Of a stretch of 64,000 nt of DNA, positions 12,406-22,660 are shown piece by piece. The translations under genes and the position numbers were made by a program. Under the pieces are notes generated by a model, which worked only from the letters and a program-made list of their open reading frames with translations, was not told the DNA's origin and did not search any database. Every line of letters starts with the position of its first letter. The stretch's first letter is position 1. This stretch comes from Ashinkailepas kermadecensis (taxonomy: Eukaryota > Arthropoda > Thecostraca > Neolepadidae): NCBI GenBank assembly GCA_034440615.1, contig JAOTOM010005132.1, forward strand, positions 651,001 to 715,000, read 5' to 3'.

Positions 12406-12822
12406 TACTCAGATAAAGAGCCAACTGGAAATGGTGATTATATCTGGAAATGTAGAACTTGGAATAATAATTGTGCATGGACATTGAACTGGGAACACAC
12501 AAAAGAGGGACCATGAATGATCGGAAAGCAAAATGGAAAAAGGAAATTAGGGAGGTAAAGTTCACACCATCAAGAAGCATAGTTTGACAAATAAATATAG
12601 ATAGTTGTATGCCTAGATGAGATGATAGAGGAGCAAGGATTCTATTGCAAGTGAAAGGAACACTTGCCAATACCATGTGTGGGAAGTTATCACACATCCC
12701 TGCACACAAATCTTCAGTTGTGTTGCGACGATATTTACTTCTGCCGACCTGCATTTTCTAAATATACATTGCAAACCGCAATACAAATCCTTTGATTACG
12801 TTGGGTGACAGCCAAAAGATAA
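12406..12822. other. Sequence upstream of the LINE, possibly its 5' UTR
   Basis: A 132-codon open frame on the minus strand (12754-12356) overlaps the endonuclease start in another frame and shows no ORF1-like zinc knuckle or coiled coil. It could be LINE leader or flanking DNA. Confidence 0.35.
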
Positions 12823-13066
12823 TGCGTGTAAAGAAAATATACGAACTTCAATATACCAGGAGGTGCTGAGTTCACATCAAAAGTAACGTTAAAGATCATA
12901 CTTTATTACTCAACGTTTCGTTGAGCTGGATTTATCAACGGAATTAGACGTATCAACTCAACGTTTCGTTAAACGTTGAGTAATAAAGTATAATCTTTAA
13001 CGTTACTTTTGATGTGAACTCAGCACCTCCTGGTATATTGAAGGTCGTATATTTTCTTTACACGCA
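12823..13066. mobile_element. 244 bp foldback element with about 100 bp near-perfect inverted arms
   Basis: The left arm (12823-12922) and right arm (12967-13066) are inverted copies with only two mismatches (AACTTC/ACCTTC and GATCAT/GATTAT) around a loop of about 45 bp. Both arms contain AACGTTTCGTT or its complement followed by TTGAGTAATAAAGTAT. The 13-mer AGCCAAAAGATAA occurs at 12811-12823 and again at 13113-13125. An insertion of about 290 bp with a 13 bp target duplication therefore fits. No coding capacity. Confidence 0.88.
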
Positions 13067-13282
13067 ATGTCTAAAACCCAGGGGCATCTAAGAGCCATTC
13101 TTCGTTGTTTTAGCCAAAAGATAACTTGAGTTTGTCCTTTAAACGATATCTTCCGTTCGGAAAACGATCGTTTTAGGAGCGTTATATGAGGTTCAAAATT
13201 CGCCACTTCACACTGCACTTCGATCGAACGCCGCAAAACTGTTCGCTACCGTTACGCTAGGCTTACGAAATCAGTGCCTTCC

Positions 13283-13354
13283 ACTTACGTTCCGTTTCCA
13301 AAACGCTAACAATTTGCCGGCATGAATTGGCCCAAAGGGCCGGTTGAACCGGCT
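13283..13354 (-). mobile_element. Right terminal inverted repeat of the TTAA-flanked element
   Basis: Inverted counterpart of the repeat at 7266. Read inward it gives AGCCGGTTCAACCGG, then an insertion of about 20 bp, then GCCGGCAAATTGTTAGCG and ACGGAACGTAA. It is followed directly by TTAA (13355-13358). The pair delimits 6,089 bp. Confidence 0.65.
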
Positions 13355-13358
13355 TTAA

Positions 13359-13865
13359 CGTGAGGAGTCTTCTTTCAGGACAGCGAGTTGTTTATCACAT
13401 AAATAAACAATAGGAAGAGTAATACATGATGAGTGCGAATGCTCACAACTTAAGCCACCTTTCCAGGATCGTGAAATAACCTAAATTATGAGAGGGAACG
13501 AAGGCACGGGTGTTGCTATGTATTGGTTTGGAACGGCACGTATCCCATCAATGTTGAAATGTGCTCCTCCAGTGTTATGTTTTGGCTACCCAAGGATTAG
13601 CTGGAACAAGGTTGGTTGCGGCTGGCCAGTTTTCAGGTCGGCGGCTAGCCGGCTAGCCCATTTTGTGGCCAGATGGCTAATGACTAATGCAGGGTCCCAG
13701 AATTGGGTTTACTCTTGGGTGTGGAGTGGAAAATGTATCCCCATCTTTTTTCAATTTCATCAAACTAATCTAAATGTATTCCAAGATCCCAAGAACATAG
13801 CCGATTTTCCACGATCTTTGCAAATTACCCAAGGTCTGCCAGACCTTGAGAAATATCCCAAGGTC
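13359..13865. other. Unique sequence
   Basis: An open frame of 131 codons (13488-13883, +) has no recognisable domain. Imperfect CAAGGTCT(T/G)GCCA phrases repeat at 13830-13870. Confidence 0.35.
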
Positions 13866-13941
13866 TTGCCAACAGTGCAGTAGCCAGACGGTTGCTTGGG
13901 TGGCATCTCGCTACCCTGTAAAGTGAGTAAATAATATAAAA

Positions 13942-15787
13942 ATGGACATCAGAAATCTTAACGATCATGTTTACTTGTATTGCATACTGATCCAAGTATA
14001 CTACCTCGTGGCCCTCAAGTTCGACATTCTCTGCGTCTACCGGGACGGATACGCTGGCGTCGCGTCTCTTCACCCAGCATCAGTTGTAGGACCCCGCACG
14101 TGCTCGCAAGCGTCAGTGCACCACTCTGGACGGATCATGGTCAGCGGTAAGACGTCAGTGCACCACTCTGGACGGATCATGGTCAGCGGTAAGACGTCCG
14201 GGACGGACAGCGGCATATCGGCCGACAGCAACGCCTCGAAGCGCATCGGATTTATAATCACCACGACGGTGGAGTTCTGCATCGTTCGAGCCGAGAACGG
14301 ATTCTACAACCGGGTGAACAACAAGCGTCTCCCTCAGGCGACCTCGTTCTCTGTCAAGCTTGACGAGAACATGGCCGCGAACATTCTGCGGCCGCCCGTG
14401 CACTGTGTGTTTCGACAGCTGGACTTGTCGTGAAGATAAATACATGAACATCATCATCATCTGCGACAGGAAGTCCTACTACTGCTAGAGTTTCGAGGTC
14501 GAACACCAAACCACGGAGACCCTCAAGAAGTTGATGTACGATGCGAAGGAACTTGTTGAACTTCTGAAGGGGCCTACTGTCAGCGGTCTGCTGCGACAAT
14601 TTCTCTGGGTGCATGTCCGCGATGGAAGGATTCGACCCGGAGAACCCGTTCATCCTATGCTTCAAGTGCTTGCCCCATCCCGTGCAGCTGCTCATGAAGG
14701 ACATTTTCGCGCTGTCTCCGATGAAGTCTGTCGTGGAAACCCTCATTCCTCGGAACACAGAAAACGAAGTGTCCGGACACGCAAGAAGCTGAAGGGCCTC
14801 CAGGTGTGGGCCGGAACTCCGGAAAATAGGTGCATGAAGGCCAAGAACCCCAACGCGACGCGCTCGTCGTCCACGAATGACACTGTCGACCGCATCGAGG
14901 TTTTGAAGCCCTACATCTCCCTATGCGTCCCGAACTTCACGATCGATGGGTACGCCAGAATGGAGTTATCTGAGAAGATCCTGGGTAAGTTCAAGGAGAT
15001 TACTGATCGCATCCAGAAGGACACCGCGACTGTGGTTGACGGTATCAAGCTATGGAAGAACTTCGAGAAGCACATCAAGGACGTGATGCAGGCCAGCCCG
15101 GGTGTCTACCAGGATATTTTTCAGCACGCCATAGTCATGGTTCGCAAGCGCACTGACAAGCAAATGGAGATGACCTTGAGCATGAAGGCGGTTATGTTCC
15201 TGGACCCGGAGACGGATTGTGACGCCATCGAGCACGAGGATCCGGTGGAGATCACGAACTACATACTCGGCGTCTCCAAGTGTTGCCTCGTGGCCCTCAG
15301 GTTCGATGAGAATACGGTGGCGGCAAGGCTTCGCCAAGTCGAGTCGCAGTTAGGCGTGTTCATCCAGGGCGGCGGCGTCTGGAACGCTGAGAACGACTAG
15401 TCTACCCTGGAGTACTGCGACACACCGCACACGCTACGCTCCCGACCTCGCCCGCACGGCGAAGTTCCTGCTGTTCACGCACCCCACGGAGGCTTGCGTC
15501 GAGCGGGCTTTCTCTCATCAGGGACGTATCATGGACGACCTTCGCGACAGGCTCTCGAAGTCCGTCGAGGCCTTGATGAAGGTGCGTTCAACTACTGCAC
15601 GCCCATGGAGCCTGACGAGTTCGACCGCATCAACAAGGAGCACGACAAAAAGGATAACGCCGTCGAGAACGACAACAGCGCGGAAGACGATCCGCTGGGT
15701 GCGTTTGCCGTGTCGTTCATCCAGCCAGATTTCGTGCCGATCGATGAAGAGGATGAAGATGACCTGCAGATTATTGACGCCCAGTGA
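13942..15787 (+). pseudogene. hAT-superfamily transposase, broken into several frames
   Basis: Segments in order: an early block ITTTVEFCIVRAENGFYN with PQATSFSVKLDE, resembling the hAT region '...PF-IVE...F...LNP...PSR...LL' (14250-14370). Next comes a block ILCFKCLPHPVQLLMKDIF in another frame (14655-14710), equivalent to the conserved 'C.AH.LNLLLKDI'. A helical middle segment runs NFTIDGYARMELSEKILGK...KDTATVVDG (14930-15060). Finally the dimerisation region reads TAKFLLFTHPTEACVERAFS, then HQGRIMDDLRDRLSKS (15450-15570). Between these the frame changes at least three times, with a stop at about 15398-15400, so it is not functional. A 43 bp tandem duplication at 14110-14196 lies inside it. 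The tail is Asp/Glu-rich (15660-15780). A CAGTGCAGTAGCCAG string at about 13876 resembles a hAT terminus, but no matching right end was found. The GC-rich third positions contrast with the AT-rich LINE nearby. Confidence 0.72.
14110..14196 (+). repeat. 43 bp direct tandem duplication inside the hAT pseudogene
   Basis: Two exact copies of a block beginning GTCAGTGCACCACTCTGG and ending CAGCGGTAAGAC. Confidence 0.95.
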
Positions 15788-16026
15788 AAGGAAAGGGCAG
15801 CCAAACCGCTCTAACGATGTTTGCATTGTACAATGGAGTATTGCGGTTCGGCCAAACGTGAAACTGTGTTCCAGACACACTGGTTGCGTATTACGTAGGA
15901 TTGCTCGACTGTTGAAGTCTGGTGAATGTGCGTTATAATGTACGAATAAACCACCAAGAAGTTAGAAGCACCACCCGAAGTGTCAAATGGGACTGTCAAG
16001 TATCTATGTATGATTAAAAACTGAAA

Positions 16027-16032
16027 AATAAA
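16027..16032 (+). promoter_or_regulatory. AATAAA, possible poly(A) signal
   Basis: An AATAAA hexamer about 240 bp after the hAT coding remnant. Chance occurrence is possible. Confidence 0.3.
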
Positions 16033-16065
16033 ACTTATGTAATCAATCTAGCTCATGTGGGAATC

Positions 16066-16138
16066 TGTAATCGTGGCCGAATGGTTAATTGAGTGGATTT
16101 AGGCATCCCAAATCCGCGGTTTGAATCCTTGCATACAC
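16066..16138 (+). pseudogene. tRNA-like sequence (Ser/Leu-like), pseudogene or SINE head
   Basis: The A-box-like TGGCCGAATGGTTA and B-box-like GGTTTGAATCC are correctly spaced, with a possible anticodon stem GGATTT/AAATCC between them. The acceptor arms do not pair and there is no variable arm, so this is not a functional tRNA. Confidence 0.55.
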
Positions 16139-17335
16139 ATTTTTCAACAGCCCCCATCCCTCCGGTCAGCTAGTCGGATCGGCTAGCAGCCCCCTGCTGT
16201 TAGCCGATCGATCGACGGCTGGCCGAAAGCCAACCTTTGGTGAAATAATTGAAACTGCCCTGCCCCCTCCCCCCGACTACTACTCGAACCACACCCCAAC
16301 CCGCTGAGCATATTTGTCATCGAGCAGCACAAGCAACATCTTCCAATGCCCTGATTCACCTTCAATTTCCTTATATGAATTTCGTACATCCATCCAATCG
16401 TTTTCACAAAAGGACGCTCCTGCTCCTGAGACTGAACTGTCCCAATTCATTGATTTACCTGGAGATGAATGAGGTGAGACATTGATTGGCTCTTCGGAGT
16501 TGGTAGGGTTATTTGCTATCTGGACTTGGGGACGCTGATAACTACACAAAGACACCACGCATAACGGGCCACATAGTATATTATTACATAGCACATTACA
16601 GGGCCCAGGATCGTATAACAAAAGCTCACGAGCGAAAGACCAAAACACATGGTACCAACATACCCTGCGGGGAAAAATTACTATCCAAAAAGATGGTAAG
16701 AATAAGGCTGCACCGGGAGGAGATTGCATGAGTAAAATCGCATCTGATCGAGCATTGCATCAGTTAAGGTCATTTAAGGGGACAAATCGAAAAGGGTCAC
16801 ATGGGGCAAGAGATCGTTGCCAACAAGATTGAATGAATCCAATGGATGCACCGAATGAAACATAGCATCGGGCGAAAGTCGTGCAGGAGAAATATAGCGT
16901 TGGGCAAAACATCGCATTGGGACGTGACGGGCATTGGATAGTCTCAGGCCAAGAGACAACAAATAAAAATCCGCCGTCTGCGGTGAAAGGTAGCATTGAC
17001 TAGAGGCCTTCGGCGACAATGCGCAGTATTGTCCACCACACCAGCATGAACACCTATGAGGCCGCTGGATGAACGAGAGCAATTGTTGAAAGCGCAGTGC
17101 AGTCGGATCTCCGTGTGTCAGTAACAGGCGCGTTGCATTTTAAGTGTGCATGCATGCACGCGCCTCCAAGCAGGTACGCGGAGCAAAAAGTGATTTCGAA
17201 TACAAAGAATTCACCAAATCACGTTATTATCAGCAGAAATGCAGAATATCGTTCCTACTTGGAGCCGACCTAAGATTCCAGGAGCACTCACCAGCCACAC
17301 CACGACTCAGCTACGGGGGTGGCTGGTGAGCGCCG
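16139..17335. other. Unrecognised non-coding sequence
   Basis: The stretch 16730-17080 shows weak internal repetition of an (A/G)CATCG(G/C)G-type phrase and is open for about 100 codons on the minus strand. No domains are visible. An inverted cluster of GCTAGC/GGCTGG motifs lies at 16165-16225. Confidence 0.4.
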
Positions 17336-17339
17336 GCTG

Positions 17340-17805
17340 CGGTGCCCGTGTGTGGAAACCGTAATCTATGGTTATCTGTCCTTGTGCGGGAACCGTAATC
17401 TATGATCAGCTAACTGCCCGTGAGCGGAAACCGTAATATATGAGCAGCTAGCTGCCCGTGTGCGGAAACCGTAATATATGAGCAGCTACCTACCCGTGTG
17501 CGGAAACCGTAATCTATGAGCAGCTACCTGCCCGTGTACGGAAACCGTAATCTATGATCAGCTAACTGCCCGTGAGCGGAAACCGTAATATATGAGCAGC
17601 TAGCTGCCCGTGTGCGGAAACCGTAATCTATGAACAGCTGCCTGCCCGTGTGCGGAAACCGTAATCTATGAACAGCTACCTGCCCGTGTACGGAAACCGT
17701 AATCTATGAGCAGCTAACGGTCCGTGTGCGGGAACCGTATTATATGGTTAGTTGCCCTTGTACGGGAACCATAATCTATGGTTAGCTAGCTGCCCCTGGT
17801 CGGAA
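17340..17805. repeat. 38 bp minisatellite, about 12 copies
   Basis: The unit is GTGTGCGGAAACCGTAATCT followed by ATGAGCAGCTACCTGCCC. CGGAAACCG landmarks at 17425 and 17463 give 38 bp. Terminal copies are more diverged than central ones. Confidence 0.95.
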
Positions 17806-19352
17806 ATATCACCGCAGAACCTATTTTTTTAACAAAGATTGAGAGTACACCAAGGGAAATATTGCACCGTAGGTTGGCAGATATCAGAATGAGAAGAGCA
17901 GATCTGGCTGTGAGTAAAAAAACGTGAACTTGAAGTGCCGTACTGCATTGTGGAACGTTGTTGAAAGTTGGCCGCCAGTGAAAAAGCCGCCGCAATCATC
18001 TTTCTTTGAACAAATATTAAGCACACTTCATGGATATTACTAGGATGAAAAATGTGTAAAAAGCAATATTAAGCGAACACTAAAATATTACATGACAAGT
18101 TAGAACGTGACATATTCAAACGAAACAAAAGTTCTACGGTTTCAAAAGCGGTACGATCGGGCTGGTCGGTCTATTCAGGTGAACTTATGTGCCAATTACA
18201 AGGGAGTGGACTCGTCCGGCCTTTGTCTTCGCTTGTAATAATTTCTTGTAGATGACGAAGTACCGGCTGTGTAAGATGACCCATCTCACAATGTGTCGTA
18301 TCCTAAAGTATATTTAATTTCCATCTTGGGGAAATATTACAGACGTAGCAGCTGCGACCTAGATACCCAAAATCAATAACCAAATGAGCGAAGGACAGGG
18401 CCCCGGATGATATGTTGTGGGGTAAATGCCTCCGCAGTACGGTTTTCCTCCGCAGTCAAGCATTGGTTCAGATTGTCCGCAGTCAATAATCCTCCAGTTT
18501 TTGGCCCGCTGAAGGCTGTGTGGGAAGAGCCTTGAGGTGTGAGAGGCTCTTGTGCTGGACAAGGGGCCCTGAACTGAAAAGCGTCTCTTGAGCTGCGCGA
18601 TGACTCTTTGGGTTGTGAGAGGGTCCTCAGAGCTGTTATCGATTCCTGCGTTTGGAGGTGTTCTATATGTTGACGGAGGATCCTAAGCTGAGGAAAGGTC
18701 CCTGAGATGAGAGTGGTTTTGATGCGCTGTGAGAGGGCCTTTTGAGCTGTGAGTGCTGTTTTGGCATAACTACGGGGGGAAAGCGACTTCGGTCGTGCTC
18801 CCTCATCAGCAGGAACTACAACACACATGTTTTGTCAAGTATGCCTATACTTGACATCCAGGAATGGTTCAAATCAAATTTGAACTACATTATGGAAAAA
18901 CACAAACTTACTTTTCCAGCAGTAATTGTCTTAGCCGAGACCCTGATAAAGCATCATACAAGATTGGTAAGGTTGGTTCCTCGTTCATTGTTCTCATGCA
19001 CATTCTTTGTCAATATCGCACAAGGCAATCCGTGTGCGCGTGTGCATACAGCTCGATAGGAAAGCAAATTTGCATGATATGACCTCCCTTCGCTTCTTGT
19101 ATAGCATCATCACTAGCCTCTCTTAGGCTTTGTTGAGTCGCCCATGACATCATATGCTGCATTAAAGGTCAAGGGGTGTCATGAGGTGTGAAAAAAACAG
19201 AGTCTTCCGTTGACTTTAGAATGTCGTTCAGCAAACTTAAGTGGGTAGGGGTTCTGAAATCTACCCCCCCTCTAGGCGGTCGTGAGTGGACACTATGCCA
19301 GGCGGTGCCAGGCTCACCCACAGAGCGTCATCTTACCTCTTCTCTTCGGCAG
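17806..19352. other. Unique sequence upstream of the first plus-strand exon
   Basis: The block 18470-18790 is a very degenerate repeat of a GAGCTGTGAGAGGGTCCT-like phrase, which keeps the minus strand open for 151 codons. No domain is present. The rest holds nothing recognisable. Confidence 0.4.
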
Positions 19353-19484
19353 CGTCGGCACCTGCGGGTCACCGAGAAGCTTGCAGACATGAACGAGTGG
19401 GTGAAGAAGATCCGCTCCTCGGTCCATTCGGTGGTCGAGGGCAAACGCCGCAAGAGCACCGCGCCCTCTGCCGGAGGTGGCAAG
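19353..19484 (+). CDS. Candidate internal exon, basic helical segment (44 residues)
   Basis: The acceptor is a pyrimidine-rich CTCTTCTCTTCGGCAG ending at 19352; the donor AAG|GTGAGC begins at 19485. Both borders are phase 0. The 44 codons give a charged helix (RVTEKLADMNEWVKKIRSSV) followed by a basic KGKRRKS-type patch and a Ser/Gly linker. GC-rich third positions match the other exons of the window. I do not recognise the domain. The phase-0 end fits the phase-0 start of the exon at 22013, so the two probably splice together. The helix then lies just N-terminal to a capping-protein-interaction-like motif, the arrangement expected in CARMIL-type proteins, though that assignment is tentative. 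Confidence 0.55.
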
Positions 19485-20511
19485 GTGAGCTTCCGCCAAT
19501 CACGCACGCCGCTGGCGATCTGTCGGGACAGGTGGCCGCTGATTGGTTGTTAGACGGCAGTTCCTATGCATGCAATTGGATGCTGAAGCTCAGCTCGTCC
19601 GCTGATTGGTTGATGGTCTTTGTCACTTTCGTCTGGCTTTAACCGCATTGTCAACTGCGGCTTTCTCTGACACAACTGCTGTCTCAGCTATCACTAAATT
19701 GTCACCAAAATGTAGGGTGACGCTGAGGGAGCGGGCACTTCTCATTTAATGTTTTACCCGTTTTGGACTAGTGCAAAATTACGGAAAAGAGTTACCCACT
19801 ATGTTTATTCATCAATTTTGCACATTACTTGAATAAATACATCATATGAATAAAAGTGTTCAACGACTTAATACTGAACCTTGCACTACAAAGAATAGCT
19901 GCATTATAAAAATAAATTTTGTTTAACAAAACATTTGGCGCCTAGCTACCATCCTTATCCGAGCCTGAGTGCATGTCCCGATTTGCGACCGTCAACGTCT
20001 AATGCTGGCTGTTCCGAAGAAGCTTTTCACCAATTTATGTGCCTGAGCGCATCACAGTTTTCCCCTGGACACATCCAGCAACGGACATTAAGCATGACAT
20101 ATATGACGTTGACAGCATGTTATACAGCCAGGTTGGAGAACACCATTGCGCCGGTGCGGTCTATGCCACACCAACTTTGCTGCGTTGTAAAATGATCCTG
20201 TGGACATTGATTAGAAGTAATGGTATAAAAACTCCGTTTTACCACCAACATTGACCGCGATCCACCACTTATCAGCGTGTTTAAATCGTCATCATTACTA
20301 CCCGATTGTTTTGAATAATGTACGTGCGCCTATTTGCTGCCATTAATTCCAGAATTTAATCAAATCTGCAAATCAATATGCACTCGTGAGGCCACTGTTA
20401 GAGATTTATCTTCCGAATTCGAGTGGGCGGATTTCTTTTGTCATGTTGAAGTGGCGAATGTGCAAGAATATACATATTCTTGGTCAAGGCACCTGCACCA
20501 TGACGTCTGGT
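19485..20511. other. Presumed intron, unique part
   Basis: No gene or repeat was recognised. The sequence turns AT-rich after 19740. Confidence 0.4.
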
Positions 20512-22000
20512 GATGTGCCGTGTCGCGTGGTCAGGTGTCCTGATGACCGGTGAGGTGTGCTGACGTCCGGTCAGGTGTTCTGACGTCTGGTGAGGTGTGC
20601 TGACGTCCGGTCAGGTATTCTGACGTCTGGTGAGGTGTGCTGACGTCTGGTGAGGTGCCGTGTCGCGTGGTCAGGTGTTCTGATGACCGGTGAGGTGTGC
20701 TGACGTCCGGTGAGGTGTTCTGACGTCTGGTGAGGTGTGCTGACGTCTGGTGAGGTGTGCTGACGTCTGGTGAGGTGTGCTGACGTCTGGTGAGGTGCCG
20801 TGGCGGCTGGTGAGGTGCCGTGACGTCTGGTGACGTGCCGTGACGGCTGGTGACGTGGCGTGACGGCTGGTCAGGTGTTCTGACGTCTGGTGTCTGCTGT
20901 TCTGCCGTCAGGTGTGCTGACGTCTGGTGATGTGCCGTGTCGCTTGGTCAGGTGTCCTGATGACCGGTGAGGTGTGCTGACGTCTGGTCAGGTGTTCTGA
21001 CGTCTGGTGAGGTGTGCTGACGTCTGGTGAGGTGCCGTGTCGCTTGGTCAGGTGTCCTGATGACCGGTGAGGTGTGCTGACGTCTGGTCAGGTGTGCTGA
21101 CGTCTGGTGAGGTGTGCTGACGTCTGGTGATGTGCCGTGTCGCTTGGTCAGGTGTCCTGATGACCGGTGAGGTGTGCTGACGTCTGGTCAGGTGTTCTGA
21201 CGTCTGGTGAGGTGGGCTGACGTCTGGTGTGGTGCCGTGGCGGCTGGTGAGGTGCCGTGACGTCTGGTGACGTGCCGTGACGCCTGGTGACGTGGCGTGA
21301 CGGCTGGTGACGTGTCGTGACGTCTGGTGACATGCCGTGGCAGCTGGTGACGTGTCGTAGCGGCTGGTGAGGTGCCGTGGCTGCCGGTGACGTGTCGTGA
21401 CGTCTGGTGACGTGCCGTGGCGGCTGGTGACGTGCCGTGGCTGCCGGTGACGTGTCATGACGTCTGGTGACGTTCCGTGGCTGCCGGTGACGTGTCGTGA
21501 CGTCTGGTGACGTGCCGTGGCTGCCGGTGACGTGTCGTGACGTCTGGTGACGTGTCGTGACGTCTGGTGACATGCCGTGGCAGCTGGTGACGTGTCGTGA
21601 CGGCTGGTGACGTGTCGTGACATCTGGTGACATGCCGTGGTAGCTGGTGACGTGTCGTGGCGGCTGGTGACGTGTCGTGGCGGCTGGTGAAGTGCCGTGG
21701 CTGCCGGTGACGTGTCGTGACGGCTGGTGACGTGTCGGCGGCTGGTGACATGCCGTGGCAGCTGGTGACTGTCGTGACGGCTGGTGACGTGTCGTGACAT
21801 CTGGTGACATGCCGTGGTAGCTGGTGACGTGTCGTGGCGGCTGGTGACGTGCCGTGGCTGCCGGTGACGTTGGGTGTGTGACGCTGGTGAATGCCGTGGT
21901 AGCTGGTGACGTGTCGTGGCGGCTGGTGACGTGTCGTGGCGGCTGGTGAAGTGCCGTGGCTGCCGGTGACGTGTCGTGACGGCTGGTGACGTGTCGTGGC
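20512..22000. repeat. 20 bp minisatellite, roughly 70 copies, ending at an exon
   Basis: The unit is TGACGTCTGGTGAGGTGTGC and variants (CGTGTCG, CCGTGG, GGCTGG). Two zones are visible: a GTGAGGTGTGC-rich left part and a GTGACGTG(T/C)CGTG-rich right part after about 21240. The array stops about 12 bp before the splice acceptor of the exon at 22013. Units carry TGACGTC, close to the CREB/ATF core, purely by sequence. Open frames of up to 326 codons on the minus strand are array artefacts. Confidence 0.97.
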
Positions 22001-22012
22001 GTGCGCCGTCAG

Positions 22013-22493
22013 ACAGAGGCGGTGTCGGAGCCGGAGCCGGCGCCGGTAATGGACCAGCTGCCGCCGGTGCAGCAGCCGCAGCTGACCAGCATCACCAAGC
22101 AGCGCGCTCGCGGTCCGCCGCGACGCCGGCCGACGCTGCACTCGCAGCTGCAGGCCCGCCACACCGTCTGGTGCGCGCCGACGGCCGACGACGACCCGGC
22201 CAGGTTCGCCTGGGGCTGCGACCCCTCCATCGACCCGGCGCTCTTCTTCAGCGACGTCATAGGTCGCAGCATGACTCGTAGGACTAACGGCACGGCCCGC
22301 GCCAATGGCTCGCTGGGCAGCATAGACGAGCATGCCGCAAGGGGTGGGCAGGGTGAAGTCGAGGGTGGAGAGAGCGAAGTCAGAGGTAGGAATGTCGAGG
22401 GTAGGGAGGGGGATGTCCAGGATGGGAACAGCCACGGTGACAGTGATCAGAATGACGGGTCGCCTGTCATGGTCGAAGACGACGCGGAAACAA
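22013..22493 (+). CDS. Candidate exon with a capping-protein-interaction (CPI)-like motif
   Basis: The acceptor GCGCCGTCAG ends at 22012 and gives a phase-0 start (TEAVSEPEPAPVMDQL). About 18 residues in, LTSITKQRARGPPRRRP fits the published CPI consensus L-x-H-x-T-x-x-R-P-K-x6-P at the Leu, Thr, Arg and final Pro positions, with Ser for His and Ala for Pro. CPI motifs bind actin capping protein and occur in CARMIL, CD2AP/CIN85, CapZIP and WASH-complex FAM21. Downstream is a hydrophobic patch FAWGCDPSIDPALFFSDVIG, then acidic, Gly/Ser-rich disordered sequence. The frame stays open to a TGA at 22658-22660. A good GTGAGG donor at 22494 would end the exon in phase 1, which matches the exon near 40940. 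Without that donor this would be a terminal exon. CARMIL is the likeliest family but is not proven. Confidence 0.5.
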
Positions 22494-22660
22494 GTGAGGG
22501 CAGAACGTCAGAGTCGTCTGACGGCACACGCGGTGACCGGGGGAAGCACCGACGGCTGAGGGTGACAGGTCAGAATGTGCAGATAATGCGCCGGAGTCGG
22601 CGGTTGCGACCTCGTCGGCGCCACCGGTCGCCGGCCCACGATGTGACCCGTCCGTGCTGA

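Noticed and set aside
17340..17805. Regular 38 bp repeats resembling a CRISPR array
   Set aside because: The units are contiguous, with no unique spacers and no cas genes; the context is eukaryotic.
21048..22435. Minus-strand frames of 220-326 codons (His/Arg/Thr/Ser repeats)
   Set aside because: Translation of the 20 bp minisatellite and the antisense of the CPI exon.
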